DNA from: Beijerinckiaceae bacterium | Lineage (GTDB): Bacteria > Pseudomonadota > Alphaproteobacteria > Rhizobiales > Beijerinckiaceae | Length of the DNA stretch: 35,407 nt | Reading direction: 5' to 3' | Assembly: GCA_947475995.1 (NCBI GenBank) | Contig: CANJNI010000041.1 | Coordinates: 1-35,407, forward strand | Shown: positions 24,666-32,789 of the stretch, in pieces | How the letters are laid out: the number at the start of each line of letters is the position of its first letter | Numbering within the stretch: the first letter of the stretch is position 1 | Position numbers and translations under genes: made by a program | The notes under the pieces: model-generated | What the model was told of the DNA's origin: nothing | Seen by the model: the letters and a program-made list of their open reading frames with translations, nothing else | Database searches by the model: none

Positions 24666-25586
24666 ATGCAACGATATATCGCGGTGCGGGTAGCGCAGCT
24701 CGTCATCACCATGCTGGCCCTGTCGGTGCTGATCTTCGGGCTGGTGCGGGCGGCGGGCGATCCGGCGGCCCTGATGCTCGACCCTTCCTCCACCAAGCGC
24801 GACTACGACCTCATCCGCGCCGATCTCGGCCTCGACCAGCCGGTGGTGGTGCAATACTGGCGGTTCGTCAGCCGCGCCGTGCAGGGCGACCTGGGCCTGT
24901 CGATCCGCTCCAAGCGCCCGGTGCGCGAAATGATCGCCGAGGCCCTGCCCAATACGGCCAAACTGGCGCTCGCCTCCATGCTGCTGGGTCTGGCGATGGC
25001 GATCCCGCTCGGGGTGCTGGCGGCGGCCAACAAGGGGACATGGATCGACGCGGTCGCCCGCTATGTGGCGGGTTTCGGCCAGTCCGTGCCGACCTTCTGG
25101 GTGGGGCTGGTGCTGATCCATATTTTCGTCATCCAGCTCGGCTGGCTGCCATCGTCCGGCATGGATTCCTGGCAGCATTACATCATGCCGTCGTTCACGC
25201 TGGGCCTGTTCATGATGGCCGGCATCGTGCGGCTGCTGCGCTCCTCGATGCTCGAAGTGCTGGACAGCGAATTCGTCAAGCTGGCGCGCCTGAAGGGCCT
25301 TTCCGAGCGCCGGGTGATCTGGCGGCACGCCCTGCGCAACAGCCTGCTTTCAGTGCTGAGCTTCGGCGGCATGTATATCGCCATCCTGATGACGGGCGCT
25401 ATTCTGGTCGAGACCGTGTTTGCATGGCCGGGCTTCGGCCGCATGGCGCAATCGGCGATTCTCAATCAGGATTTTCCGGTCATTCAAGGCGTCGTGCTGA
25501 CCGGCGGCGCTATCGTGGTGGTGATGAGCCTGGTGATCGACCTGCTCTATGCGTGGCTCGATCCGCGCATCCGGCTGGAGGCCTGA
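24666..25586 (+). CDS. ABC transporter permease, dipeptide/oligopeptide type (DppB-like)
   Basis: The 306-residue inner-membrane permease has six helices and the EAA coupling loop 'KLARLKGLSERRVIWRHALR'. The opening MQRYIAVRVAQLVITMLALS and the sequence YWRFVSRAVQGDLGLSIRS are typical of DppB/OppB proteins. ATG 24666 fits the family start; an in-frame ATG at 24639 would add nine residues. It pairs with the DppC-like permease, which starts one base after it ends. Neither the solute-binding protein nor the ATPases of such a transporter are encoded next to it. A consensus -35 TTGACA is present at 24610-24615, but no clear -10 is seen. Confidence 0.9.
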   Translation: MQRYIAVRVAQLVITMLALSVLIFGLVRAAGDPAALMLDPSSTKRDYDLIRADLGLDQPVVVQYWRFVSRAVQGDLGLSIRSKRPVREMIAEALPNTAKLALASMLLGLAMAIPLGVLAAANKGTWIDAVARYVAGFGQSVPTFWVGLVLIHIFVIQLGWLPSSGMDSWQHYIMPSFTLGLFMMAGIVRLLRSSMLEVLDSEFVKLARLKGLSERRVIWRHALRNSLLSVLSFGGMYIAILMTGAILVETVFAWPGFGRMAQSAILNQDFPVIQGVVLTGGAIVVVMSLVIDLLYAWLDPRIRLEA

Positions 25587-25587
25587 C

Positions 25588-26484
25588 ATGACCGACGCCG
25601 CAATCGCCGCGCCAGCCGCAGCCCGACCCTCAAGCCTGTTCCGCAAATTGCGCCGCAGCCGGTTCCCGTGGTTCTCGGGCTTCGTGGTGCTGGCCTTCAT
25701 CGTCATGGCGATTCTGGGCGAACAGATTGCGCCGGGCTCCTACGGGCAGATGAACCTGCGCGCCCGCTTCATCCCGCCGGTCTGGCAGGACGGCGGCACA
25801 TGGGCCAATATTCTTGGGACCGACATGCTGGGCCGCGATCTTCTGAGCCGCATCATTGTGGGTGCGCGGACATCGCTGATCGTGTCGGTCTTCGCGCTGT
25901 TGCTGGGCGGCGGGGTCGGGACCATCATCGGTCTGGCGTCCGGTTATTTCGGCGGGCGGATCGACGCCTTCCTGATGCGGGCCGGCGACGCCACCATTGC
26001 GTTTCCGATCATTCTGCTGGCCATGCTGCTCTCGGTGGTGCTGGGGCCGAGCTTGCAGAATGTGGTGATTTCGCTGGGGCTGGTGCTGTGGGCGCGTTTC
26101 GCCCGCGTGGTGCGCGGCGAGGTATTGAGCTTCCGCGAACGAGACTTCATCGCTCTGGCGCGGGTGGCCGGGGCGTCTCATTCGCGGATCATGTTCCTGC
26201 ATCTGCTGCCGAACGTGGCCAACACGCTGATCGTCATGCTGACCCTGCAGGTCGGGTGGGTCATCATCATCGAGGCGTCGCTGAGCTTTCTGGGCGCGGG
26301 CATTCCGGGGCCGGAGCCGGTCTGGGGCTCGATGATCGCCGCAGGCCGTCAGTACGTGACCTCGGCGTGGTGGGTGCCGTTCTTCCCCGGTCTGGCGGTG
26401 GCGCTGGTGTGCCTGTCGTTCAACATGCTGGGCGACTGGATGCGCGAAATGCTGGACCCGAAGCTGCGGAACGCCGGGGATTAA
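25588..26484 (+). CDS. ABC transporter permease, dipeptide/oligopeptide type (DppC-like)
   Basis: The 298-residue partner permease has an N-terminal OppC-type segment (residues about 20-55). The LGTDMLGRDLLSRIIVGARTS motif appears here as 'GTDMLGRDLLSRIIVGARTS'. The EAA loop is 'ALARVAGASHSRIMFLHLLP', and the C-terminus ends MREMLDPKLRNAGD. GGAG eight bases before ATG 25588 sets the start. It should form a heterodimer with the preceding permease. The substrate is probably a peptide, nickel complex or glycoside, as in related transporters, but cannot be named. The next gene is an unrelated winged-helix protein. Confidence 0.9.
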   Translation: MTDAAIAAPAAARPSSLFRKLRRSRFPWFSGFVVLAFIVMAILGEQIAPGSYGQMNLRARFIPPVWQDGGTWANILGTDMLGRDLLSRIIVGARTSLIVSVFALLLGGGVGTIIGLASGYFGGRIDAFLMRAGDATIAFPIILLAMLLSVVLGPSLQNVVISLGLVLWARFARVVRGEVLSFRERDFIALARVAGASHSRIMFLHLLPNVANTLIVMLTLQVGWVIIIEASLSFLGAGIPGPEPVWGSMIAAGRQYVTSAWWVPFFPGLAVALVCLSFNMLGDWMREMLDPKLRNAGD

Positions 26485-26509
26485 AATTACAAAGAATTTA
26501 GGGGGAATA

Positions 26510-26881
26510 ATGTCGCCCAACGACCGTTTTGAAAAGCCCTCGGACGGCGACTATGAAGCTATCCGCAGGACATTTCAGACCATTAAAGTGTTCCAAGAAC
26601 TCGGTTCCGCAATGCCTGCGAGCTACATGGCGGTGTTCCTCGCCGTGGCCCTTGAGCCTGGCTTGGGCGTAAGCGCTTATGCCGACAAACTTGGCATGCT
26701 CCGACCAGTTTGCAGCCGCGCGATGCTGGAAATGGGCAAAAAAGCCCGAACGGGTGGCCCCGGTTTGGAGCTTCTCGACAGCCAACAGGATAGTCAGGAC
26801 TTGCGCGCTGTTCACTATTTCCTGACCCACAAGGGGCGGCGATTGTTGGATCGACTCGTTAATGCACGACGATTAATCTAG
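26510..26881 (+). CDS. Winged-helix (MarR-like) DNA-binding protein
   Basis: The 123-residue product has the layout of a small MarR-like protein. A helix 'MPASYMAVFLAVALEPGLGV' leads into SAYADKLGMLRPVCSRAMLEMG, which fits a helix-turn-helix. A charged wing (ARTGGPGLELLDSQQDSQDL) and FLTHKGRRLLDRL follow, the last being the typical MarR closing helix. AGGGGGA lies five bases before the ATG, one of the strongest ribosome-binding sites here. The leader is AT-rich and base use differs from the permease genes, suggesting insertion from elsewhere. Similar proteins occur in prophages and islands. Its target is unknown. Confidence 0.65.
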   Translation: MSPNDRFEKPSDGDYEAIRRTFQTIKVFQELGSAMPASYMAVFLAVALEPGLGVSAYADKLGMLRPVCSRAMLEMGKKARTGGPGLELLDSQQDSQDLRAVHYFLTHKGRRLLDRLVNARRLI

Positions 26882-27183
26882 GGGAATTCGGTACGCAGAT
26901 GTGGCCTCCTCGGGATGACACCTCTCGTTTGAGCGTCACTAAGCCCTCATGCTGAGGAGCCGCGCAGCGGCGTCTCGAAGCACGAGGGCGACCCAGTGTC
27001 CGTTTCTCCGCCCGGCCCCATAGTCCTCTTGCCAGCTTGCGATTCCCGTTTTACGAACAAAACGTCGTCCGGCTGCGCGCGGGCGGCCTGACGGCGTGAC
27101 CATTCGACCCTCGCCTCGCGGACAAGAAGAATAATCCCGCGACCCGACCCGATGCCGCCTTCGTTCGCTGCGCCGGGAGACTT
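26882..27183. other. 302-bp intergenic region with a palindromic repeat
   Basis: No gene is evident. It holds an imperfect palindrome at 26944-26988 (listed separately), and the ribosome-binding site GGGAGA (27175-27180) of the MFS gene. I see no clear promoter. Confidence 0.5.
26944..26988. repeat. Imperfect palindromic repeat, rhizobial intergenic type
   Basis: A 45-bp imperfect inverted repeat runs from CCCTCATGCTGAGGAG to GTCTCGAAGCACGAGGG around a GCCGC/GCGGC core. Sequences of this form (CCTCATGCTGAGGAG...CTCGAAG..CGAGGG) are abundant intergenic repeats in several Hyphomicrobiales genomes. It lies about 60 bp after the winged-helix gene and could act as a terminator or transposed palindrome. 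Confidence 0.6.
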
Positions 27184-27189
27184 GTGCGA

Positions 27190-28422
27190 ATGACCGCGAT
27201 CACCGCCGACGAAAAGGCTTCGACCCATTCGTTTCTCGAAGTCTGGGTGATCACCATCGGTCATGCGCTGACCCACTGGTATCCGGCGACCTTCTATCTG
27301 CTGCTGCCGCTGATCGGCAATGAGCTCGGCCTCAGCTACAGCCAGATCGGCACGATCCTGATGTTCCAGTATATTGCGGGCGCGCTGTCGAACATTCCGG
27401 GCGGCCTGGTGGTGGACGCCATCGGCCGCAAGGGCCTGCTGATGGCCCTGTCGCTGTTCTGGATCGGCTTTCCGTATCTGCTGATGGGCTACGCCAACGC
27501 CTACTGGATGCTGGTCGCCTGCACGACCATGATCGGCATCGGCAACAATCTCTGGCACCCGACCGCCATTCCGCTGCTGGCCCGCCGGTTTCCCGACCGC
27601 AAGGGCTTCGTGGTCGCCCTGCACGGCATGGGCGGCAACGTTGGCGACGCCTTTGCGCCGCTGGCGGCGGGCGCGCTGCTGGCGATCTTCACATGGCGCG
27701 AAGTCGTCATCATGAACGTCATCCCGGGCATCTTCATGTCGGCGATGATCCTCGTCTATCTCGGCCGTCTCAACATCGACAGCGGCAAGGAGAAGGGCAA
27801 GGACATCGGGGACTCGCTGAAGAAGACGCTGGCGGGCTTCGCGTTGCTGATGAAGAACCGCACGTTGATGCTGCTCTCGGTGGGTTCCGCCTTCCGGTCG
27901 ATGACGCAGGGCTCGCTGATGGCCTTCCTGCCGATGTATCTGGCGCAGCAGATGGGCTACTCGCCCGTCTGGGTCGGCTCCTGCATGTTCGCCCTGCAGG
28001 CCGCCGGCTTTGCAGCCGCCCCGATTGCGGGCCACATGTCCGACAAGGTCGGCCGCCGCAGCATCATGGTCTCGTCCATGGCCATGTCTGCGGTGGTGCT
28101 GGTGATGATGGCGGTGGCCGGACAGTCGCTGGCCTTCGTGGCGCTGATCGCCTTCCTCGGCTTCTTCCTGTTCGCCATTCGCGCCGTGCTTCAGGCCTGG
28201 GTGCTGGACGCTGCGCCCAAGAACATGGGCGGTTCCGCCATCGGCTTCCTGTTCGCCACGCAGGCGATCGGCGGCGCCATCGGGCCATTCGTCAGCGGCC
28301 TTCTGGCGGATGCTTACGGCATCGTGACGGTGTTCTATTTCCTGGCGTTCACGATTGTCATCGCGAACTTGTTCGTGTTCTTCACGCCGGAAAAAGACGA
28401 GCCGAAGGCGCAGGCGGCGTAG
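27190..28422 (+). CDS. Major facilitator superfamily transporter
   Basis: The product has 410 residues and about 12 membrane helices. Helix 1 carries VWVITIGHALTHWYPATFYL. The loop after helix 2 has the MFS signature GGLVVDAIGRKG, and the equivalent loop in the second half has GHMSDKVGRRS. The helix-1 'GHALTHWY' pattern recalls the fosmidomycin-resistance branch, but no substrate can be assigned. ATG 27190 lies ten bases from GGGAGA; a GTG at 27184 is an alternative. It is followed by a palindromic repeat and then the CocE-like hydrolase on the same strand. Confidence 0.88.
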   Translation: MTAITADEKASTHSFLEVWVITIGHALTHWYPATFYLLLPLIGNELGLSYSQIGTILMFQYIAGALSNIPGGLVVDAIGRKGLLMALSLFWIGFPYLLMGYANAYWMLVACTTMIGIGNNLWHPTAIPLLARRFPDRKGFVVALHGMGGNVGDAFAPLAAGALLAIFTWREVVIMNVIPGIFMSAMILVYLGRLNIDSGKEKGKDIGDSLKKTLAGFALLMKNRTLMLLSVGSAFRSMTQGSLMAFLPMYLAQQMGYSPVWVGSCMFALQAAGFAAAPIAGHMSDKVGRRSIMVSSMAMSAVVLVMMAVAGQSLAFVALIAFLGFFLFAIRAVLQAWVLDAAPKNMGGSAIGFLFATQAIGGAIGPFVSGLLADAYGIVTVFYFLAFTIVIANLFVFFTPEKDEPKAQAA

Positions 28423-28434
28423 TTGCTGCTTCAC

Positions 28435-28517
28435 CGTCATTGCGAGCGAAGCGAAGCAATCCAGAGTCGCAGGTGGGCTGAGGGATTGCTTCGACGGCCT
28501 GCCGCCTCGCAATGACG
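28435..28517. repeat. Palindromic repeat with CGTCATTGCGAG arms, copy 1
   Basis: The left arm (28435-28462, beginning CGTCATTGCGAG and ending GAAGCAATCC) pairs with the right arm (28483-28517, GGATTGCTTCG ... CTCGCAATGACG). About 20 bp separate them, and the right arm has a short insert. This is a well-known class of mobile palindromic repeats in rhizobial genomes. It lies just after the MFS stop and may serve as its terminator. Confidence 0.75.
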
Positions 28518-28634
28518 TGATGGACTATCAAAAATCCGAATTTCGCGTGCTTTTGATCTGAACGCTTTTGCGCCTCGCGCACATCTCTCTAAACTGCCGA
28601 TTCTCGGGAGCATCATCCCACGAAAGGAATCGGA

Positions 28635-30542
28635 ATGTCGCAAGCGCAGCCATCGGAACCCATTTACGACGTGGTGATGGCGCGCAGCCTGAAGGTCACG
28701 GCCCGCGACGGCGTGAAGCTCTCGGTCGACATTTATCGCCCCGCCCGCAACGGCGAGCCGCTGCCGGGGCCGTTTCCGTGCATCGTGACCCGCTCGCCCT
28801 ATGACACGCGCTCCGGCAAGGGGCCGTCATCCCAGCAACGCAACGGCGAGTTCTTTGCAAAGCACGGCTATCTGTATGCCGTGCAGGATGCCCGCGGGCG
28901 CTTCGAATCCGAAGGCGATTTCGTCCTGCTCGACAAGGACGGCGAGGACGGCTGCGACGTCATCGAATGGCTGGCGGCGCTGCCCTATTGCGACGGCAAT
29001 GTGGGCACACAGGGCACGTCGCTGCGCGCCTGGAACCAGAACGCCGCCGCGCTGGAGAACCCGCCGCACCTGCGCTGCATGTGGGTCAATCAGGGCGGCT
29101 CCAACGGCAACAAGACAGCGCTTCGCCACAACGGCGCGCTGGAGTTGCGCTGGCTGTCGTGGGCCGTCACCTATGCGCCGCTCGCCCATGAAGCGCAGCG
29201 CGACCCCAAGGTCATGCGCAGCCTTCTGAAAGGCGGCGAGGAGCTTTACGACTGGTTCAAAAAGCTGCCGTGGACGCCCGGCAACTCGCCCCTTTCGGCG
29301 ATGCCGGCGTGGGAGAAGTGGGCGATCGATCTCTACACGCATGGCGACATGAGCGATTTCTGGCTCAATCCCAGCCGCAATTTCGAGCCCTATATCGACA
29401 AGTCCGCGAACGTTCCCACCATGTATGCGGGCGCGTGGTACGATTCCTATTCGCTTGCCACGATCGACAAGTTCGACTGGTTCAAGTCCACCAAGCAGCA
29501 TCAATATCTGCTGATGGGCGCGGGCATTCACGGTGGCCCGAACTTCGACAATCCCATTGCGGGCGAGGTCGATATGGGGCCGCGCGCCAAACTCGCGGGC
29601 GTCTTCGCGAAGACGCGCCTGCACATGATGCTTGAGTGGTTCGACTGCTGGCTGAAGGGCGTGAAGAACGGCGTCGATCAGGCCCCGAAGGTGCGTTACT
29701 TCGTGATGGGCGGCGATGGCGGCAAAAACGCCTCTGGCCAGTTGTTGCACGGCGGAGACTGGCGTGAAGCTGCCGACTGGCCGCCGCCGCAATCAAAGCC
29801 GACGGATTTCTTCCTGCAGCCGGACGGCGCGCTTTCGGTCCAGCCCCATGCGTCGAGCGCATCCTGCACAAGCTATCGGTTCGATCCCGCCGATCCGCTG
29901 CCCAGCATCGCCGGCAATGTGTCCTCGCTCACCGAAAATTTGCGGCTCCCGCCTCGCGTAAAAATGCCGGACCCGAACACGTTCCGCCGCCTCATGTTCG
30001 TTCAGGGCGCAGCCGATCAGGTCGGCCGCGACGACGTGCATGGCGGATGGCCGAAGGGAAAGCCGCTGACGGATCGCTCGGATGTGATCGCGTTCGAAAC
30101 CGCGCCGCTCTCGAAGGCCGTGGAAGTCATCGGCAATGTGTGGGTCGATCTGTGGCTGTCGTCATCTGCTCCGGACACTGACCTGTTCTGCATGCTGCTC
30201 GACATCTATCCGCAGAGCGAGGCGTGGCCTCACGGCTACCGGATGAACATCACGGACGGGCTGATGCGCGTGCGTTATCGGGACGGCATGGACAAGCCGA
30301 CCATGATGAAACCCGGCGAGCCGGTGCGGGTGCGCTTCCAGCTTTACCCGACCAGCAATCGCTTCGAGGCCGGGCACAAGATCCAGTTGCTGATTTCAAG
30401 CTCGTCGTTCCCGCGCTTCGACGTGAACCCGAATACGGGCGAGCCCACCGGGCGGCACACGCACATGAACCCGGCGGACAATACGATCCACCACGATGCG
30501 TCGCGACCCTCGAAAATCGTGCTGCCATTGTTCGGCGGCTAA
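28635..30542 (+). CDS. CocE/NonD-family serine hydrolase (X-Pro dipeptidyl-peptidase-like)
   Basis: The 635-residue alpha/beta hydrolase is of the S15/CocE group. The N-terminal domain has MARSLKVTARDGVKLSVDIY and 'TRSPYD', and the nucleophile elbow is GNVGTQGTSLRAW (Ser129). The likely acid is Asp270 in AGAWYDSY and the likely base His299 in MGAGIHGG, with spacing close to that of cocaine esterase. A C-terminal jelly-roll domain (about 430-635) includes VWVDLWLSSSAPDTDLFCML and SRYRDG-like YRDGMDKP. Family members hydrolyse esters or N-terminal acyl-Pro peptides. GAAAGGA precedes the ATG. Rhizobial palindromes flank the gene on both sides. Substrate and location are unknown; there is no signal peptide. 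Confidence 0.88.
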   Translation: MSQAQPSEPIYDVVMARSLKVTARDGVKLSVDIYRPARNGEPLPGPFPCIVTRSPYDTRSGKGPSSQQRNGEFFAKHGYLYAVQDARGRFESEGDFVLLDKDGEDGCDVIEWLAALPYCDGNVGTQGTSLRAWNQNAAALENPPHLRCMWVNQGGSNGNKTALRHNGALELRWLSWAVTYAPLAHEAQRDPKVMRSLLKGGEELYDWFKKLPWTPGNSPLSAMPAWEKWAIDLYTHGDMSDFWLNPSRNFEPYIDKSANVPTMYAGAWYDSYSLATIDKFDWFKSTKQHQYLLMGAGIHGGPNFDNPIAGEVDMGPRAKLAGVFAKTRLHMMLEWFDCWLKGVKNGVDQAPKVRYFVMGGDGGKNASGQLLHGGDWREAADWPPPQSKPTDFFLQPDGALSVQPHASSASCTSYRFDPADPLPSIAGNVSSLTENLRLPPRVKMPDPNTFRRLMFVQGAADQVGRDDVHGGWPKGKPLTDRSDVIAFETAPLSKAVEVIGNVWVDLWLSSSAPDTDLFCMLLDIYPQSEAWPHGYRMNITDGLMRVRYRDGMDKPTMMKPGEPVRVRFQLYPTSNRFEAGHKIQLLISSSSFPRFDVNPNTGEPTGRHTHMNPADNTIHHDASRPSKIVLPLFGG

Positions 30543-30545
30543 CGC

Positions 30546-30619
30546 CGTCATCGCGAGGAGCGCAGCGACGAAGCGATCCAGCCGATCAGAATGGACTGCT
30601 TCGCTTCGCTCGCAATGAC
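30546..30619. repeat. Palindromic repeat with CGTCATCGCGAG arms, copy 2
   Basis: The left arm (30546-30580, beginning CGTCATCGCGAGGAGCGCAG) pairs imperfectly with the right arm (30592-30619, ending CGCTCGCAATGAC). It is the same family as the copy at 28435-28517. It lies between the convergent stops of the hydrolase and gapR, where it could terminate both transcripts. Confidence 0.75.
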
Positions 30620-30638
30620 CTTCAGCGCGCCTGGCGCG

Positions 30639-30881
30639 TCACTCCACGCCAAGCGCGGAGAGATACAGTTCCAGAATCTCTTCTTCCTCGGCGCGCTTCT
30701 GGGCGTCCTGACGGCGGATCGAGACGATCTTGCGGATGATCTTGGTGTCGTAGCCGGTGCCCTTGGCCTCCGCGTAGACTTCCTTGATGTCGTCCGCGAT
30801 GGCGCGCTTTTCTTCTTCCAGACGCTCGATGCGCTCCAGAAAGGCGCGCAGATGGTTGGCGTCGACCGCGTTGGTGTTCAT
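30639..30881 (-). CDS. gapR: Nucleoid-associated protein GapR (DUF2312)
   Basis: The 80-residue coiled-coil protein matches GapR/UPF0335: [20 protein letters not shown] and [20 protein letters not shown], then [23 protein letters not shown]. In Caulobacter GapR forms dimers or tetramers that clamp overtwisted DNA ahead of replication and transcription and aid topoisomerases. The protein is almost confined to Alphaproteobacteria and so supports the organism assignment. The length is normal and the gene stands alone in a minus-strand group with DUF1244. Confidence 0.95.
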   Translation of the reverse strand: MNTNAVDANHLRAFLERIERLEEEKRAIADDIKEVYAEAKGTGYDTKIIRKIVSIRRQDAQKRAEEEEILELYLSALGVE

Positions 30882-31004
30882 GTCCGGCTCGTCATGCTGA
30901 AAGGGGGGCCGTAAGGCCCGTCATGGCCGGACTGGATGGACGCCGGGGGCGGGCGCGTCAAGAAGTCCGCGTCCGCAATCCCCGGAAATCGGCGCCCATC
31001 TGGT

Positions 31005-31316
31005 TCAGCCGTGCTGCTTCTGGCCGGCCGGCGACTGGGCGAAAGCCTTTAGCTGTTCGGGACTTGCCTCGCGCTGGTGGAGCTTCTTGTAGTCCTCGTA
31101 CGGCATCCCATAGACATGCGTGCGCAGCTCTTCCTTGCCGATGTTGAGGCCGCGCTCGTCGGCGGCGTCCTTCAGCCAGTTGGACAGGCAGTTGCGGCAG
31201 AAGCCCGCCAGATTCATCAGGTCGATGTTCTGCACGTTCGGCCGGTCGCGCAGATGCTGGGTCAGGCGGCGGAATGCGGCGGCTTCGAGTTCGGTCTGGG
31301 TCTGCTTGTCGATCAT
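31005..31316 (-). CDS. DUF1244 family protein
   Basis: From ATG 31316 (GGAGG five bases upstream) the product has 103 residues. The helical sequence AAFRRLTQHLRDRPNVQNID, followed by LAGFCRNCLSNWLKDAAD and THVYGMPYEDYKKLHQ, identifies DUF1244. The CxxC pair (FCRNC) may bind metal or form a disulfide. The function is unknown. It starts 14 bp after the end of the N-formylglutamate amidohydrolase gene and shares its operon, an arrangement common in Hyphomicrobiales. The open frame extends to 31436, but this would overlap the upstream gene. Confidence 0.9.
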   Translation of the reverse strand: MIDKQTQTELEAAAFRRLTQHLRDRPNVQNIDLMNLAGFCRNCLSNWLKDAADERGLNIGKEELRTHVYGMPYEDYKKLHQREASPEQLKAFAQSPAGQKQHG

Positions 31317-31330
31317 TCTGTCCTCCGGCG

Positions 31331-32134
31331 TCAGACGGAACGGCGACGTTCCGTGCGGCTGCGATGATGTTCGATCATATGGGCGGAAGGGTCCGCCAGT
31401 ACAGGGGCCAGCAATGGCGCGAGGCGGTCCGCCCATTGTTCCGCATGGGCGGGCGTGCCGATGAGGTCCTGCCGCAATTCGATCAGCATGTGGGCGAGGC
31501 CGCGCCTTGTGCCGAGTTCGTGCATCGTGTCGCCTTCAAGCGCGCCGTCGTAGGGCTCGTTGTCCCCCACGGTGAGGTCCGGCTGGGTTCGCAGCGCCTC
31601 GATGAAGGGCCGCGCCAGGCGCGGGTCGCTGTCCCACAGGATTCCGACCTGCCAGGGCCGCGCAAAGGTCTTCCAGACCGGCGTGAAGGAATGAATCCCC
31701 ACGATGGCCGGGAGCGGCCCTGTCTGTCCCATGCGGTCGAGCAGCGCGCCTGCCTGATCCCGGTAGGGCCGCCAGAAGCGGCGGGTGCGCGCCTCGACCT
31801 CGGCCTGATCGATCCGGGCGTTGCGGGGAATCAGGGCGCCGTCCGACAGACGCATCACCAGCGTGGGGTCGTCGGCGCCCCGGTTGGGGTCGATCAGCAG
31901 ACGCGACCAGGTGGTGAGCAGGGCGGGCGCGTTGAAGATTTTGGCCAGTCGCCGGGTGACGTCGGCCGCCCCGATGTCGAAGGCGATGTGGCGCGTGAAC
32001 TGCATCGGATCGAGGCCGAGGTCGCCATATTCGGCCGGGAGGGCGTTCGAGGCATGGTCGCACAGGAACAGCACGCCTGCATCGAGGCGGCCTTCGATGA
32101 TTTCGACCGGAGGATGATCGGCTGCGGCGCTCAT
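31331..32134 (-). CDS. N-formylglutamate amidohydrolase
   Basis: The 267-residue hydrolase (HutG-like) removes formate from N-formyl-L-glutamate, the last step of one histidine degradation route. It contains FLCDHASNALPAEYGDLGL, RHIAFDIGAADVTRRLA, LLIDPNRGADDPTL, GIHSFTPVW and the C-terminal 'GLAHMLIELRQDLI'. These His, Asp and Glu residues form the zinc site in relatives. It is first in a two-gene operon with DUF1244. No other hut genes are present, so a role in general deformylation is equally possible. Confidence 0.9.
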   Translation of the reverse strand: MSAAADHPPVEIIEGRLDAGVLFLCDHASNALPAEYGDLGLDPMQFTRHIAFDIGAADVTRRLAKIFNAPALLTTWSRLLIDPNRGADDPTLVMRLSDGALIPRNARIDQAEVEARTRRFWRPYRDQAGALLDRMGQTGPLPAIVGIHSFTPVWKTFARPWQVGILWDSDPRLARPFIEALRTQPDLTVGDNEPYDGALEGDTMHELGTRRGLAHMLIELRQDLIGTPAHAEQWADRLAPLLAPVLADPSAHMIEHHRSRTERRRSV

Positions 32135-32331
32135 TCGCGCTTTCTGCCGGATTCCCGTGGCGTCCGAAAGGCGGTGATGCGCGACGCTGCGAAAAATCGT
32201 AAAGCCTCGCGCCCGCCCGACGCCTCATGCTGCGTTGACAGGCGGGCTCAGGAACCCAAGATGAGTCGCGGTGATTTGCGCGCCTGCGCATCGCCATGTT
32301 GATGACATGAGCATTGGATATTCGGGAACCC

Positions 32332-32766
32332 ATGAGCCTTTCGACCCATCGTCTCATCGCCCCGAGCCTTTTCGCCCTCGGTCTGCTGGCTGGCAGCTCA
32401 TCGGCCCACGCCGATTTTCGCTTGTGCAACAACGCCTCGAACCGCGTCAGCGTCGCCCTGTCCTATACGGACGGGCAGACATGGGTGACGGAAGGCTGGT
32501 GGAATCTCAAGGCCAGCGCCTGCGAGACGCTGCTGCGCGGGCCATTGGCGGCGCAATTCTATTACGTCTACGCGATGGACGAGCGCGGCGGCGAATGGCG
32601 CGGCAAGGCCTATATGTGCACGCGGGACCGCGAGTTCCGCATCGAGGGCCGCGAGAATTGTCTCGTGCGCGGCTATGATCGGACCGGCTTTTTCGAGATC
32701 GATACCGGTAAGGACGCCAAGAACTGGACCGTCCAGTTGACCGACGCCAACCAGCCGGCGCGCTAG
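32332..32766 (+). CDS. DUF1036 exported protein
   Basis: From ATG 32332 (GGGA five bases upstream) the product has 144 residues. A signal peptide ends GSSSAHA, and the mature part begins DFRLCNNASNRVSVALSYTD. Four Cys (in RLCNN, SACETL, YMCTRD and ENCLVRG) could form two disulfides. The motif GWWNLKASACETLLRGPL and the sequence FFEIDTGKDAKNWTVQL define the DUF1036 family, small periplasmic proteins of unknown function in Alphaproteobacteria. It lies 23 bp before pyk, a conserved pairing. Confidence 0.9.
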   Translation: MSLSTHRLIAPSLFALGLLAGSSSAHADFRLCNNASNRVSVALSYTDGQTWVTEGWWNLKASACETLLRGPLAAQFYYVYAMDERGGEWRGKAYMCTRDREFRIEGRENCLVRGYDRTGFFEIDTGKDAKNWTVQLTDANQPAR

Positions 32767-32789
32767 GCGCCTGCTCTGAAAGGGATGTG

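Noticed and set aside
26947-28512. A 521-residue minus-strand frame opposite the MFS gene
   Set aside because: His/Gln/Arg-rich shadow spanning a palindromic repeat; the plus-strand MFS gene is clear.
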